Positions 1-7,416 of a stretch of DNA of 12,904 nucleotides are shown here, in pieces. This DNA comes from Bovifimicola sp050309585 (GTDB lineage: Bacteria; Bacillota; Clostridia; Lachnospirales; Lachnospiraceae). Position numbers and translations under genes: made by a program. The notes below the pieces were generated by a model. It made no database searches. It was given only the letters and a program-made list of their open reading frames with translations, and was not told the DNA's origin. The DNA lies in the NCBI GenBank assembly GCA_050309585.1, contig JBNRML010000017.1, forward strand, positions 1-12,904, in the 5' to 3' direction. Position 1 is the first letter of the stretch. Every line of letters begins with the position of its first letter.

Positions 1-869
1 ATGGTACTCAGACACTTTACGGATATCCTGTTTCGACAGAAACATATGCTTTATTCTACAATAGAGCATTGATTAAGGATGAAGAAGTACCAAAGACAAT
101 GGAAGAACTTGTAGCTTACATGAAAGAATTCAAAAAGTCACATGAAAGTACAGTATACCCATTCCTTATGGATGCTGGTAATGCTTACTACTCAGTAATG
201 TTTACATCTTCAGCTACAAATCACTTATATGGTCCTAACGGAAATGATGTTAAGAACACATATATGAACACAGAAGAAGCTGTAAATCAGTTAAAAGACT
301 TCCAGGCTATCTCAGCAGAAGTTGGTTTAAAGGCTAAGGATATTGATTATAACTTCAATGATACACAGTTCGCTGCCGGAAAATTAGCTATGGATATTTG
401 TGGTGCTTGGAAAATCAAAGCTTATGAAGAAGCTAACATTGATTTTGGTATCACATCAATTCCTTCATTGACAGGAACAGATACACCACCTGCATCATTC
501 ATGGGTGTTAGATGTATGTTCGTTTCTAAGTACTCTAAACATCCGGCAGAAGCCATTGCTTTTGCAGAGTTCTTGATGACACCACAGATTCAGGCTTTAA
601 GATGTGAAGCTACATGCACAATCCCAGCCAGAAATGATGTATTGGATATCGTTAAATCACACAACACAGATGGTAAATATGACAAGCTCCTTGAGTATAT
701 GGAAGGTCTTCAGAAACAGATTGACTATGCTTACCCAATGCCAAATATGTCACAGTCAAGCTTGTTCTGGACACCATTCGGTACAGCATATGCTAACATC
801 TGGAATAACCCAAGTATCGACATTAAGAAAGAGCTTGACGATGCTAACGCTACAGCAACAAAGAAATAA
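1..869 (+). CDS. maltose/maltodextrin-type ABC transporter solute-binding protein, 5'-truncated by the window edge
   Basis: The reading frame is open from base 3 to the TAA at 867-869, giving 288 residues of the C-terminal part; the signal peptide and N-lobe start lie outside the window. The first visible residues (GTQTLYGYPVSTETYALFYN) match the MalE/MalX motif in which the predicted mature protein contacts sugar, and FAAGKLAMDICGAWKI and the region FMGVRCMFVSKYSKHPAEAIAFAEFL are typical of family-1 extracellular solute-binding proteins. A tryptophan/phenylalanine-rich stretch near the end (SSLFWTPFGTAYANIW) is like the sugar-stacking part of MalE. The protein would be a cell-surface lipoprotein that hands malto-oligosaccharides to the permeases encoded just downstream. 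Family and role are well supported; the exact sugar is inferred. Spacing to the next gene is 80 bases and contains a hairpin. Confidence 0.9.
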   Translation, partial: GTQTLYGYPVSTETYALFYNRALIKDEEVPKTMEELVAYMKEFKKSHESTVYPFLMDAGNAYYSVMFTSSATNHLYGPNGNDVKNTYMNTEEAVNQLKDFQAISAEVGLKAKDIDYNFNDTQFAAGKLAMDICGAWKIKAYEEANIDFGITSIPSLTGTDTPPASFMGVRCMFVSKYSKHPAEAIAFAEFLMTPQIQALRCEATCTIPARNDVLDIVKSHNTDGKYDKLLEYMEGLQKQIDYAYPMPNMSQSSLFWTPFGTAYANIWNNPSIDIKKELDDANATATKK

Positions 870-891
870 GATAATTGTTTAATCATGATGC

Positions 892-917
892 CAGCTTTGG
901 TTTTATGACCAAAGCTG
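892..917 (+). other. intercistronic stem-loop between binding protein and permease genes
   Basis: A perfect 10-bp inverted repeat CAGCTTTGGT (892-901) and ACCAAAGCTG (908-917) encloses a 6-base loop (TTTATG). Flanking CATG copies could extend the stem with a bulge. No T-tract follows, so it does not look like a full intrinsic terminator. In many binding-protein transporter operons a hairpin at this place protects the 3' end of the abundant binding-protein mRNA and lowers permease output; that role is inferred here. Confidence 0.65.
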
Positions 918-949
918 ACATGCATAATATGAAAGATAGGTGAGAGAAT

Positions 950-2248
950 ATGGGAACATCTATAAGTAAAGATGGTTCTGACAGAAAAAAGATATTAATC
1001 ACATCTTGTGCGTTTATGGGATTAAGCCATATCTTATATCTTAAACAGTATGTTAAAGGTATTTTATTTATGTTGATGGAGATTCTTATGTTGAGATTTT
1101 CTCCAACACTTGTAAATATGGTTAACAGCTTAATTCACATTGGCAGAGCTAGTGAGAAAAACGTAACATTCAGAATGATTGATGGTATCATCGCGTTGGT
1201 TGTTATCGTTATCTGTGCATTGGCATACTATATTTCAGTAAAGAGTGCACTTTCAGATTATTGGGAATTTTGTCTTGATGGAAGAGCAAAGACAAATAAA
1301 GAAGCATTACAGGGCTTAGGTGGAAAAGCATTCCCACTTTTTGGTTTGGCTCCTGCATTCGTTTTGGTTATGTTCTTCGTTGTTATTCCACTTGCGTTCT
1401 CAATGTTAATTGCTTTTACAAACTGGAGAGGTGAAAACGAGCAGACAATGAACTGGATTGGTTTCCATAACTTTGGAGATATGTTCGGTGGAAATGCAGA
1501 CTTTTCAAGTGCCTTTCTTGATGTTGCGGTTTGGACAATCGTATGGGGTGTTCTGGCAACATTTACATGTTATTTTGGTGGTATGGTATTAGCATCATTC
1601 TTATATGAAGCTAAGTTAAAGATTACTCCTGTATTCAGAGCTATTTTAATTTTACCATATGCTGTACCATCAATCCTTACTGTTTCAGTTTGGAGCCAGT
1701 TATTGGCAACAACAGGTATTATTAATAATACCTTGATAAAATTGGGAATTATGGGTAATGCGGTGTCGTGGTTAGACAGTCCGGATCACACAGCTCTCCT
1801 TACAAGGATAGTATGTATTCTTGTTAATATGTGGGTTGGTGTACCTTACTTCATGCTTCTTATCACTGGTCAGATGACAGCTATCTCGGCAGATGTATTT
1901 GAAGCTGCTACAATCGACGGGGCTAACAAGTTCCAGACATTCCGTTATATTACATTACCATTGGTATTATATCAGACCATTCCATTGGTAATTATGTCAT
2001 TTACACATAACGTAAACAACTTCGGTGCTATTTACTTCTTAGCTAACGGTAAACCAATACTTGATCACTCCGTTAACTCGAATGCGTTTGGTACTGACTT
2101 GATGGTTACATGGTTATATCGATTGAGTATGGAACAAAATGACTACTGTCGTGGTGCTGTTCTTGCTATCTTGGTATTTGCGGTATTAGCTCCATTTGCT
2201 ATATGGAACTTCAGACAGACAAAATCATTTAAGGAAGGAGAATTATAA
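950..2248 (+). CDS. maltodextrin ABC transporter permease, MalF-like
   Basis: A 432-residue integral membrane protein that would form one half of the sugar translocation pore. Near residues 316-335 it has the cytoplasmic EAA loop that docks on the ATPase (EAATIDGANKFQTFRYITLP), the hallmark of binding-protein-dependent permeases. Before the transport domain lie about 120 extra residues: a segment with a KQYVKGILF motif and hydrophobic helices at about 35-60, then another helix at about 79-98. This fits MalF-type rather than MalG-type permeases, since MalF carries additional N-terminal helices. The ATG at 950 is preceded by AGGTGA (938-943) at 6 bases. The stop overlaps the next start by one base (TAATG), indicating translational coupling. 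The C-terminal motif FGAIYFLANGKP is typical of MalF. Substrate specificity is inferred from the neighbouring binding protein. Confidence 0.9.
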   Translation: MGTSISKDGSDRKKILITSCAFMGLSHILYLKQYVKGILFMLMEILMLRFSPTLVNMVNSLIHIGRASEKNVTFRMIDGIIALVVIVICALAYYISVKSALSDYWEFCLDGRAKTNKEALQGLGGKAFPLFGLAPAFVLVMFFVVIPLAFSMLIAFTNWRGENEQTMNWIGFHNFGDMFGGNADFSSAFLDVAVWTIVWGVLATFTCYFGGMVLASFLYEAKLKITPVFRAILILPYAVPSILTVSVWSQLLATTGIINNTLIKLGIMGNAVSWLDSPDHTALLTRIVCILVNMWVGVPYFMLLITGQMTAISADVFEAATIDGANKFQTFRYITLPLVLYQTIPLVIMSFTHNVNNFGAIYFLANGKPILDHSVNSNAFGTDLMVTWLYRLSMEQNDYCRGAVLAILVFAVLAPFAIWNFRQTKSFKEGEL

Positions 2249-3093
2249 TGAATAGTAATACTAAAAAGAATTTATTTAAGGCACTCACTATAATTGTCCT
2301 CGTATTTTGCTCGTTAGTTGTAGTGTACCCTATTATTTATGTTGTCAGTGCAGCATTTTCAGAGAACTTGTACTTTGATGCTACAGAAGTAGTACCATTT
2401 GCAACCGGATTTAGTTTTTCACGATTTGAATATTTGCTTGCGGAAACGAACTTTGGTTATTGGATTGTTAATACATTAATTGTTGCTGTTTCCACATCAC
2501 TCGTAACTGTTGTTACGTGTGCATTGGCAGCTTATGTATTTTCAAGATTTAAATTTGCTTTCAAAAAAGGTATGATGATGGCAATGCTTATTTTGCAGAT
2601 TTTCCCTTCATTCCTTGGTATGAGAGCTATCTACGTTATCATTTTCAGAATTGGTGGATTAAATCAATTATGGGGCTTGGTACTTGTTTATGTTGCAGGT
2701 AACATTCCTTACAATACATGGCTTGTTAAGAGTTATCTTGATACAATTCCAAAGTCTCTTGATGAGGCTGCTCGAATTGACGGTGCTAACCACATTAAGA
2801 TTTTCTTCAGAGTCATTTTACCAATGGCTAAGCCTATTATTATTTTCCTTGCTATTACAAGCTTCACAGGTCCTTGGATGGATTGGTTATTCCCAAGACT
2901 TGTATTACAGGAGGATGAAAAGCTTACATTAGGTACCGGTCTTGTTAAGTTCCTGAATGCTCAGTATCCAGGTGCTTCATTTACAACATTCGCGGCTGGT
3001 GCGTTATTGGTAGCAGTTCCATTTACAATTTTCTTCGTTGTTTCTCAGAAGACAATGACAACTGGCCTTGGTGCCGGAGCTGTAAAGGAATAA
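2248..3093 (+). CDS. maltodextrin ABC transporter permease, MalG-like
   Basis: A 281-residue membrane protein with about six hydrophobic segments, the usual MalG length. The first helix is at about residues 11-36. The EAA loop is at about 170-190 (LDEAARIDGANHIKIFFRVI), followed by LPMAKPIIIFLAITSFTGPW, typical of the MalG/CarbohydrateTM2 family. It pairs with the preceding MalF-like permease. The ATG at 2248 shares its A with the previous stop codon and has a strong ribosome binding site, AAGGAAGGAG, at 2231-2240. A terminator follows 25 bases after the stop, so this is the last gene of the transporter unit. No ATP-binding subunit is present; such systems in Firmicutes often share a general MsmK/UgpC-type ATPase encoded elsewhere, which I infer here. 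Confidence 0.92.
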   Translation: MNSNTKKNLFKALTIIVLVFCSLVVVYPIIYVVSAAFSENLYFDATEVVPFATGFSFSRFEYLLAETNFGYWIVNTLIVAVSTSLVTVVTCALAAYVFSRFKFAFKKGMMMAMLILQIFPSFLGMRAIYVIIFRIGGLNQLWGLVLVYVAGNIPYNTWLVKSYLDTIPKSLDEAARIDGANHIKIFFRVILPMAKPIIIFLAITSFTGPWMDWLFPRLVLQEDEKLTLGTGLVKFLNAQYPGASFTTFAAGALLVAVPFTIFFVVSQKTMTTGLGAGAVKE

Positions 3094-3117
3094 TTTTTGA
3101 ATTAAAACATAATATTC

Positions 3118-3153
3118 AAGAGTCTCTGCTTTTCAGTAGGGACTCTTTTTATT
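3118..3153 (+). terminator. intrinsic terminator after the sugar transporter genes
   Basis: A 12-bp stem (3118-3129 with 3136-3147, including two G-U pairs) with outer arm AAGAGTC/GACTCTT and a 6-base loop runs into a T-tract starting at 3146. This is a classic rho-independent terminator that closes the ABC transporter operon. Confidence 0.88.
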
Positions 3154-3176
3154 TATAAAATATTTTGTGTTATTTA

Positions 3177-3205
3177 TTGAAGAAAAAAGTTAATTGTAAT
3201 ATAAT
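3177..3205 (+). promoter_or_regulatory. sigma-A-type promoter for the flippase gene
   Basis: TTGAAG (3177-3182) and a perfect TATAAT (3200-3205) are separated by 17 bases. They lie directly after the upstream terminator. Transcription would begin near 3212, leaving a leader of about 55 bases before the GTG start at 3268. No TG extension is seen before the -10 box. Confidence 0.7.
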
Positions 3206-3267
3206 GATTTGTGCATTATGCAGAAATATTTTTTCGGACAAAAGAAGTCTGGGGATGGAAGGTTACA

Positions 3268-4839
3268 GTGAATCAGAAAAAGAGTATAAAAAATGTAATT
3301 ATGCACGGAAGTATACTGGCCATGGCGGGTATAATTGTAAGAGTTATAGGTTTGCTTTACAGAATACCAATGGTGAATATTATTGGAGCAGAAGCAAATG
3401 GTATATATAGTGCGGCATTTAACGTTTATAATATAATGCTTGTGTTGTCTTCATATGGTTTGCCGATGGCAGTGTCTAAATTGGTTTCAGGAAGAGTGGC
3501 ACAAAAAAGGTACAAGGACGCAAAAAATATATTTTTGTCATCATTGGCAGTTTCTGTGTGCACAGGAGGAACGGCAGCATTAATATTATTTTTTGGTGCG
3601 GATATTATTGAAAAGAAATTTTACAGCGCATATTCTGGAATTGCACTACCTATAAAGGTATTGGCACCGACTATTTTTATTGTATCTATGTTAGGCGTGT
3701 TCAGAGGCTTTTATCAGGGACAGGGAACAATGATTCCAACAGCTGTATCCCAGCTTATTGAGCAGATAATCAATGCTGTTGTAAGTATTGCTGCGGGAGC
3801 AATTCTTGTTAAGGCATATAAGGATTCGAAAAATGTGGGTGGATATGGTGCAGCCGGTGGAACTATGGGCACGGCTTTTGGAGCACTGTCAGCACTATTG
3901 TTTTTACTATTTGTGTTTTTTGTGTATTGGCCATATTTTATGCGTAAGGTAAGACGTGATGTGGGCAGTGAGGACGAAGAATACAGAGATATATTTAAAA
4001 TAATTATTTTGACAATGATACCAATAATCGTTGGTCAGACATTCTACCAGATAAGTGCCCTGATTGATGACATTATGTATGGAAAGATGATGACATCACT
4101 TGCAATGACATCATCTGAGATAAAGAAGAGCATAGGAAATTATAATTCAAGCTATGTAATACTTACAGGTGTTGTAATGGGGGTTGCCTCTGCCATGTCA
4201 TCATCAATGCTTCCAAGTGTGGTTGCTTCCAAGGCAAAAGGGGAATATGACACAATCAGAGAAAAGATAAAAGCAACAATAAAGGTCAATATGATGATAG
4301 CGATTCCATCTTTTGTGGGACTTATTGTGCTTGGTGAACCGATTGTCAGATTATTGTTTGCAAAATATGACAGCCATCAGGGTGGGATGATGTTAAAAAT
4401 CGGTGCTGTTGCGGTGATTTTCTACACAATATCCACGGTTACCAGTTCAGCACTTCAGGGAATTGATAAGATGAATGTGCCGGTTTATCATTCATGTATA
4501 TCACTTGTGATTCATGTTATATTGGTATTTATGCTAATTAAATTTACAAATCTGGGTATATATGCTGTGGTTATAGGAAACGCAACATTTCCTATAATTA
4601 TATTTGTTTTAAATCTTGTATCCTTAAATAAATATGTTGGATATCAGCAGGAATGTATGGAAACATTTGTCATTCCTCTTGTGTGTGCAGTGTTTATGGG
4701 AATTATGGTATTTTTAACATATAAGTTTGTTTACATGCTTAGTGGTATGAATATTATTGCACTTCTATTTGGAGGAGTAATGGCGGCAGTCACATATTTT
4801 GGCCCGCTGTTTGTTTGCAGAAAGAAAGGATTATATTAA
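3268..4839 (+). CDS. polysaccharide/lipid II flippase of the SpoVB/MurJ-like MOP superfamily
   Basis: A polytopic membrane protein of 523 residues from the chosen start, close to the usual length of SpoVB/YtgP proteins, with about 12-14 hydrophobic segments. The opening motif (GIIVRVIGLLYRIPMVNIIG, followed by AEANGIYSAAFNVYNIML) is characteristic of the SpoVB branch, which moves lipid-linked cell wall or polysaccharide precursors across the membrane, mostly in sporulation cortex synthesis or general envelope growth. An open frame reaches back to a GTG at 3211, but that lies at the predicted transcription start and lacks a ribosome binding site. The GTG at 3268 has GGAAGG (3257-3262) five bases upstream, so I prefer it; an ATG at 3301 is possible. 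Which substrate it flips, and whether it serves sporulation or vegetative growth, cannot be told from sequence alone. Confidence 0.88.
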   Translation: MNQKKSIKNVIMHGSILAMAGIIVRVIGLLYRIPMVNIIGAEANGIYSAAFNVYNIMLVLSSYGLPMAVSKLVSGRVAQKRYKDAKNIFLSSLAVSVCTGGTAALILFFGADIIEKKFYSAYSGIALPIKVLAPTIFIVSMLGVFRGFYQGQGTMIPTAVSQLIEQIINAVVSIAAGAILVKAYKDSKNVGGYGAAGGTMGTAFGALSALLFLLFVFFVYWPYFMRKVRRDVGSEDEEYRDIFKIIILTMIPIIVGQTFYQISALIDDIMYGKMMTSLAMTSSEIKKSIGNYNSSYVILTGVVMGVASAMSSSMLPSVVASKAKGEYDTIREKIKATIKVNMMIAIPSFVGLIVLGEPIVRLLFAKYDSHQGGMMLKIGAVAVIFYTISTVTSSALQGIDKMNVPVYHSCISLVIHVILVFMLIKFTNLGIYAVVIGNATFPIIIFVLNLVSLNKYVGYQQECMETFVIPLVCAVFMGIMVFLTYKFVYMLSGMNIIALLFGGVMAAVTYFGPLFVCRKKGLY

Positions 4840-4892
4840 GTAAATAAGTTTAATATAGAATGAAATACTAATCATAAAAAGGAGAAAGAATT

Positions 4893-5978
4893 ATGAGCAA
4901 AATAATATTAACCGGAGACAGACCAACAGGAAAGCTGCATGTGGGACATTATGTAGGTTCTTTGAAAAGAAGAGTAGAATTACAGAACTCGGGAAAGTAC
5001 GATGATATCTATATTATGATAGCTGATGCACAGGCATTAACAGATAATGCAGACAATCCTGAAAAAGTCAGACAGAATATAATGGAAGTTGCTTTGGATT
5101 ATCTTGCCTGCGGTCTTGACCCTGAAAAATCAACATTATTTATTCAGTCCCAGATTCCAGAGCTTACGGAATTGTCATTTTATTATATGAATCTGGTTAC
5201 AGTATCAAGATTACAGAGAAATCCTACTGTAAAATCAGAAATTCAGATGAGAAATTTTGAAGCAAGTATTCCAGTGGGATTTTTCACATATCCAATAAGT
5301 CAGGCTGCTGATATAACAGCATTTAAGGCTACAACAGTACCTGTTGGAGAGGATCAGCTTCCAATGCTTGAACAGACAAAGGAAATTGTCAGAAAGTTCA
5401 ATTCGGTTTATGGAGAAACACTTGTTGAGCCTGAAATTCTATTGCCGGAAAATAAGGCATGTTTAAGGCTTCCGGGTATTGATGGAAAGGCTAAAATGAG
5501 TAAATCATTAGGAAACTGTATTTATCTTTCAGAAGAGTCATCAGATATTAAAAAGAAAGTAATGAGCATGTACACAGATCCGGATCATATTAAAATTGAA
5601 GACCCAGGAAAGATTGAGGGTAATACAGTATTCACATATCTTGATGCATTTAGTACAAAAGAGCATTTTGAGGAGTTTTTGCCTGATTACAGCTGCATTG
5701 AGGAACTCAAGGAGCATTATCAGAGAGGCGGACTGGGTGATGTCAAGGTTAAGAAATTCTTAAATAATGTAATGCAGTCTGAATTAGAACCAATCAGACT
5801 CAGAAGACAGGAATATCAGAAAAATATTTCATATGTATATGAAGTGCTTAAGAAGGGCAGTGAAAAGGCCGAAGAAGTTGCAGCCAAAACCCTCGATGAT
5901 GTAAAAAAATCAATGAAAATTAATTATTTTGATACAAATGAATGGCTAAATGAGCAGATAAGCAAGTTTGGAAATTAG
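4893..5978 (+). CDS. trpS: tryptophanyl-tRNA synthetase
   Basis: Cytoplasmic class I aminoacyl-tRNA synthetase that charges tRNA-Trp using ATP. The first catalytic signature is TGDRPTGKLHVGHYVGSL, with the HIGH-type motif HVGH at residues 16-19; the second is KMSKS at 201-205, followed by LGNCIYLS. SQAADI (Asp140) and VPVGEDQ (149-155) match the tryptophan-binding and ATP-site segments of TrpRS rather than TyrRS. At 361 residues it is somewhat longer than the roughly 330 of the Bacillus enzyme, with an insertion around the C-terminal helical domain; similar lengths are common among clostridial TrpRS. The ATG has AAGGAG (4880-4885) upstream. The 53-base gap after the flippase gene holds no terminator and is too short for a T-box leader, so it is probably cotranscribed with the flippase gene. 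Confidence 0.95.
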   Translation: MSKIILTGDRPTGKLHVGHYVGSLKRRVELQNSGKYDDIYIMIADAQALTDNADNPEKVRQNIMEVALDYLACGLDPEKSTLFIQSQIPELTELSFYYMNLVTVSRLQRNPTVKSEIQMRNFEASIPVGFFTYPISQAADITAFKATTVPVGEDQLPMLEQTKEIVRKFNSVYGETLVEPEILLPENKACLRLPGIDGKAKMSKSLGNCIYLSEESSDIKKKVMSMYTDPDHIKIEDPGKIEGNTVFTYLDAFSTKEHFEEFLPDYSCIEELKEHYQRGGLGDVKVKKFLNNVMQSELEPIRLRRQEYQKNISYVYEVLKKGSEKAEEVAAKTLDDVKKSMKINYFDTNEWLNEQISKFGN

Positions 5979-6010
5979 AAATATTAGGCGGATATGTATA
6001 TTTTTGTGAA

Positions 6011-6044
6011 ATACCAAATAAAATAGATAAAAAACAATTGGTAT
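6011..6044 (+). repeat. inverted repeat directly before the carboxypeptidase start
   Basis: ATACCAA (6011-6017) and TTGGTAT (6038-6044) form a 7-bp perfect inverted repeat with a 20-base AT-only-rich spacer, ending three bases before the ATG at 6048. It may form a hairpin that covers the translation start, or be an operator. The arms are short enough in AT-rich DNA that chance is possible. Confidence 0.4.
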
Positions 6045-6047
6045 CTT

Positions 6048-7193
6048 ATGAGATATAAAAGACTGTTTTTATTTGTTTTAACAACCATAATTGTATTCCT
6101 TAATATTAATGTTTATGGAGAAGAAACGTTAAGGGAAAATGAACTTAATGCCAGAGCAGCCGTGCTTATTGATGGTAATAATGGAAGGGTTTTGTATGGT
6201 AAAAATATATATGAAAAACTTCCAATGGCTAGCACGACAAAGATTATGACATGCCTGATTGCTTTGGAATACGGGAATTTGCAGGATACGGTTACTTTTT
6301 CAGAGTATGCAGCTTCAATGCCTAAGGTAAAGCTTGGGGTGGCGGCGGGAACAAAATTTATGCTTCAGGATATGTTATATTCCATGATGCTTGAATCTCA
6401 CAATGATACTGCTGTAGCCATTGCAGAACATATAGCGGGAAATGTTCATGAGTTTTCAAAACTTATGAACCAGAGGGCACAGAAAATAGGTGCATTTGAC
6501 ACGAGATTTGTCACTCCAAATGGACTTGATGCGGATGAACATTATTCCACGGCATATGATATGGCAATTATTGCAGCTGAGGCAATGAAAAATGAAACAT
6601 TTTGCCAGATTATTAAAACAAGGGAATATCAATTCAAGGATGTTGAACAAAAGAATAGCTACAATGTATATAATAAGGATTCGTTTCTTGAAATGATGGA
6701 AGGTGCAGTTGGAGTCAAAACCGGGTTTACAGGTAAAGCAGGATACTGCTTTGTTGGAGCAGTGAAAAAGAATGATAAATTTTTTGTATCCGTTGTTTTG
6801 GCATCCGGGTGGCCGCCTAATAAAAATTATAAGTGGAAAGATACTATTAGGCTCATGAAATATGGTGATTCCAACTATGAGAATAAATCCGTTTTTTCAG
6901 GTGACAGGGAATACAAAAAAATCAAGGTCAAAAAGGGTCAAAAAAAGTTTGTGTCTACATATATTGAAGGAAATAAAGAAATGCTTTTGTCTGATAGTGA
7001 CAGGGTGGACTACAAATATGAGATAGACAAAAATGTGCTAACTGCACCTGTGGAAAAAGGAAAGGTTGTCGGTCGCATGTATTTGTACGTCAATGATGTC
7101 CTTATGGAATCATTTGAAATAAAAACGAAGAGCAATGTTAAGAAGGCAGATATAAAGTATTACTTGAAAAAGCATTTTGGAGGTTGGCTCTGA
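6048..7193 (+). CDS. secreted D-alanyl-D-alanine carboxypeptidase (DacF-like, peptidase family S11)
   Basis: A 381-residue penicillin-binding protein 5 type enzyme that trims the terminal D-alanine of peptidoglycan pentapeptides outside the membrane. An N-terminal signal peptide (residues 1-24: positive MRYKR, hydrophobic core, then VYG) precedes the catalytic domain. All three active-site motifs are present: SxxK as STTK at 62-65, SxN as SHN at 117-119, and KTG at 224-226. A smaller beta-rich C-terminal domain (about 285-365) follows, and the end (KKADIKYYLKKHFGGWL) could be the amphipathic membrane-attachment helix of this family. The ATG at 6048 is the first possible start after an in-frame stop at 6024, but it has no recognisable Shine-Dalgarno sequence and an inverted repeat takes that place. 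It lies 69 bases after trpS with no terminator between them. A terminator follows the gene. Confidence 0.92.
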   Translation: MRYKRLFLFVLTTIIVFLNINVYGEETLRENELNARAAVLIDGNNGRVLYGKNIYEKLPMASTTKIMTCLIALEYGNLQDTVTFSEYAASMPKVKLGVAAGTKFMLQDMLYSMMLESHNDTAVAIAEHIAGNVHEFSKLMNQRAQKIGAFDTRFVTPNGLDADEHYSTAYDMAIIAAEAMKNETFCQIIKTREYQFKDVEQKNSYNVYNKDSFLEMMEGAVGVKTGFTGKAGYCFVGAVKKNDKFFVSVVLASGWPPNKNYKWKDTIRLMKYGDSNYENKSVFSGDREYKKIKVKKGQKKFVSTYIEGNKEMLLSDSDRVDYKYEIDKNVLTAPVEKGKVVGRMYLYVNDVLMESFEIKTKSNVKKADIKYYLKKHFGGWL

Positions 7194-7217
7194 ACAGTTA
7201 CAAAATATAATAAAATG

Positions 7218-7252
7218 GCAAGGGGGCTATTATATGTCTACCTTGCTTTTTT
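7218..7252 (+). terminator. intrinsic terminator after the carboxypeptidase gene
   Basis: GCAAGG (7218-7223) pairs with CCTTGC (7241-7246) across a 17-base loop that allows a few further pairs. Six T residues follow at 7247-7252. It separates the envelope genes from the decarboxylase cluster. Confidence 0.75.
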
Positions 7253-7283
7253 GTGTTAATAAAATACATAAAAATACTTTACT

Positions 7284-7312
7284 TTTTCACCTGCGGGTAT
7301 TATTATTATAAT
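7284..7312 (+). promoter_or_regulatory. main promoter of the decarboxylase cluster
   Basis: TTTTCA (7284-7289, 4 of 6 matches to TTGACA) lies 17 bases before a perfect TATAAT (7307-7312). It sits just downstream of a terminator and just upstream of a five-gene cluster. Transcription would start near 7319, giving a leader of about 100 bases. Confidence 0.6.
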
Positions 7313-7337
7313 CGGCAGAGATTTGGAATTTCTCAAA

Positions 7338-7376
7338 ATCAAAATTACTGCTTTGATGTTACAAAGCCCTTTTTTT
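7338..7376 (+). promoter_or_regulatory. leader with terminator-like hairpin and competing hairpin (possible attenuator)
   Basis: GCTTTG (7350-7355) pairs with CAAAGC (7362-7367) over a 6-base loop, followed two bases later by seven T residues (7370-7376), as in a weak intrinsic terminator. An alternative stem, ATCAAA (7338-7343) with TTTGAT (7352-7357), uses part of the same left arm, so the two cannot form together. This is the geometry of a terminator/antiterminator switch in the leader of the decarboxylase genes. The stems are only 6 bp and AT-rich, so the call is tentative, and I recognise no known riboswitch class. Confidence 0.35.
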
Positions 7377-7416
7377 AGGAATTTGTGCTTAATATATAAA
7401 ATGGAGGTTAACTAAG

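Noticed and set aside
3211..3267. Upstream GTG start for the flippase
   Set aside because: It lies at the predicted transcription start and has no ribosome binding site; the added residues do not resemble SpoVB N-termini, while GTG 3268 has a well-spaced GGAAGG.
3165..3410. Short + strand frame of 81 codons overlapping the flippase start
   Set aside because: It overlaps the promoter and the N-terminal coding part of the flippase gene in another frame, shows no recognisable protein features, and has no ribosome binding site.
7201..7416. Possible small gene or known riboswitch in the gap before the decarboxylase genes
   Set aside because: No frame with a credible start and ribosome binding site was found, and the pattern fits no riboswitch class that I know; terminator, promoter and leader hairpins account for most of it.
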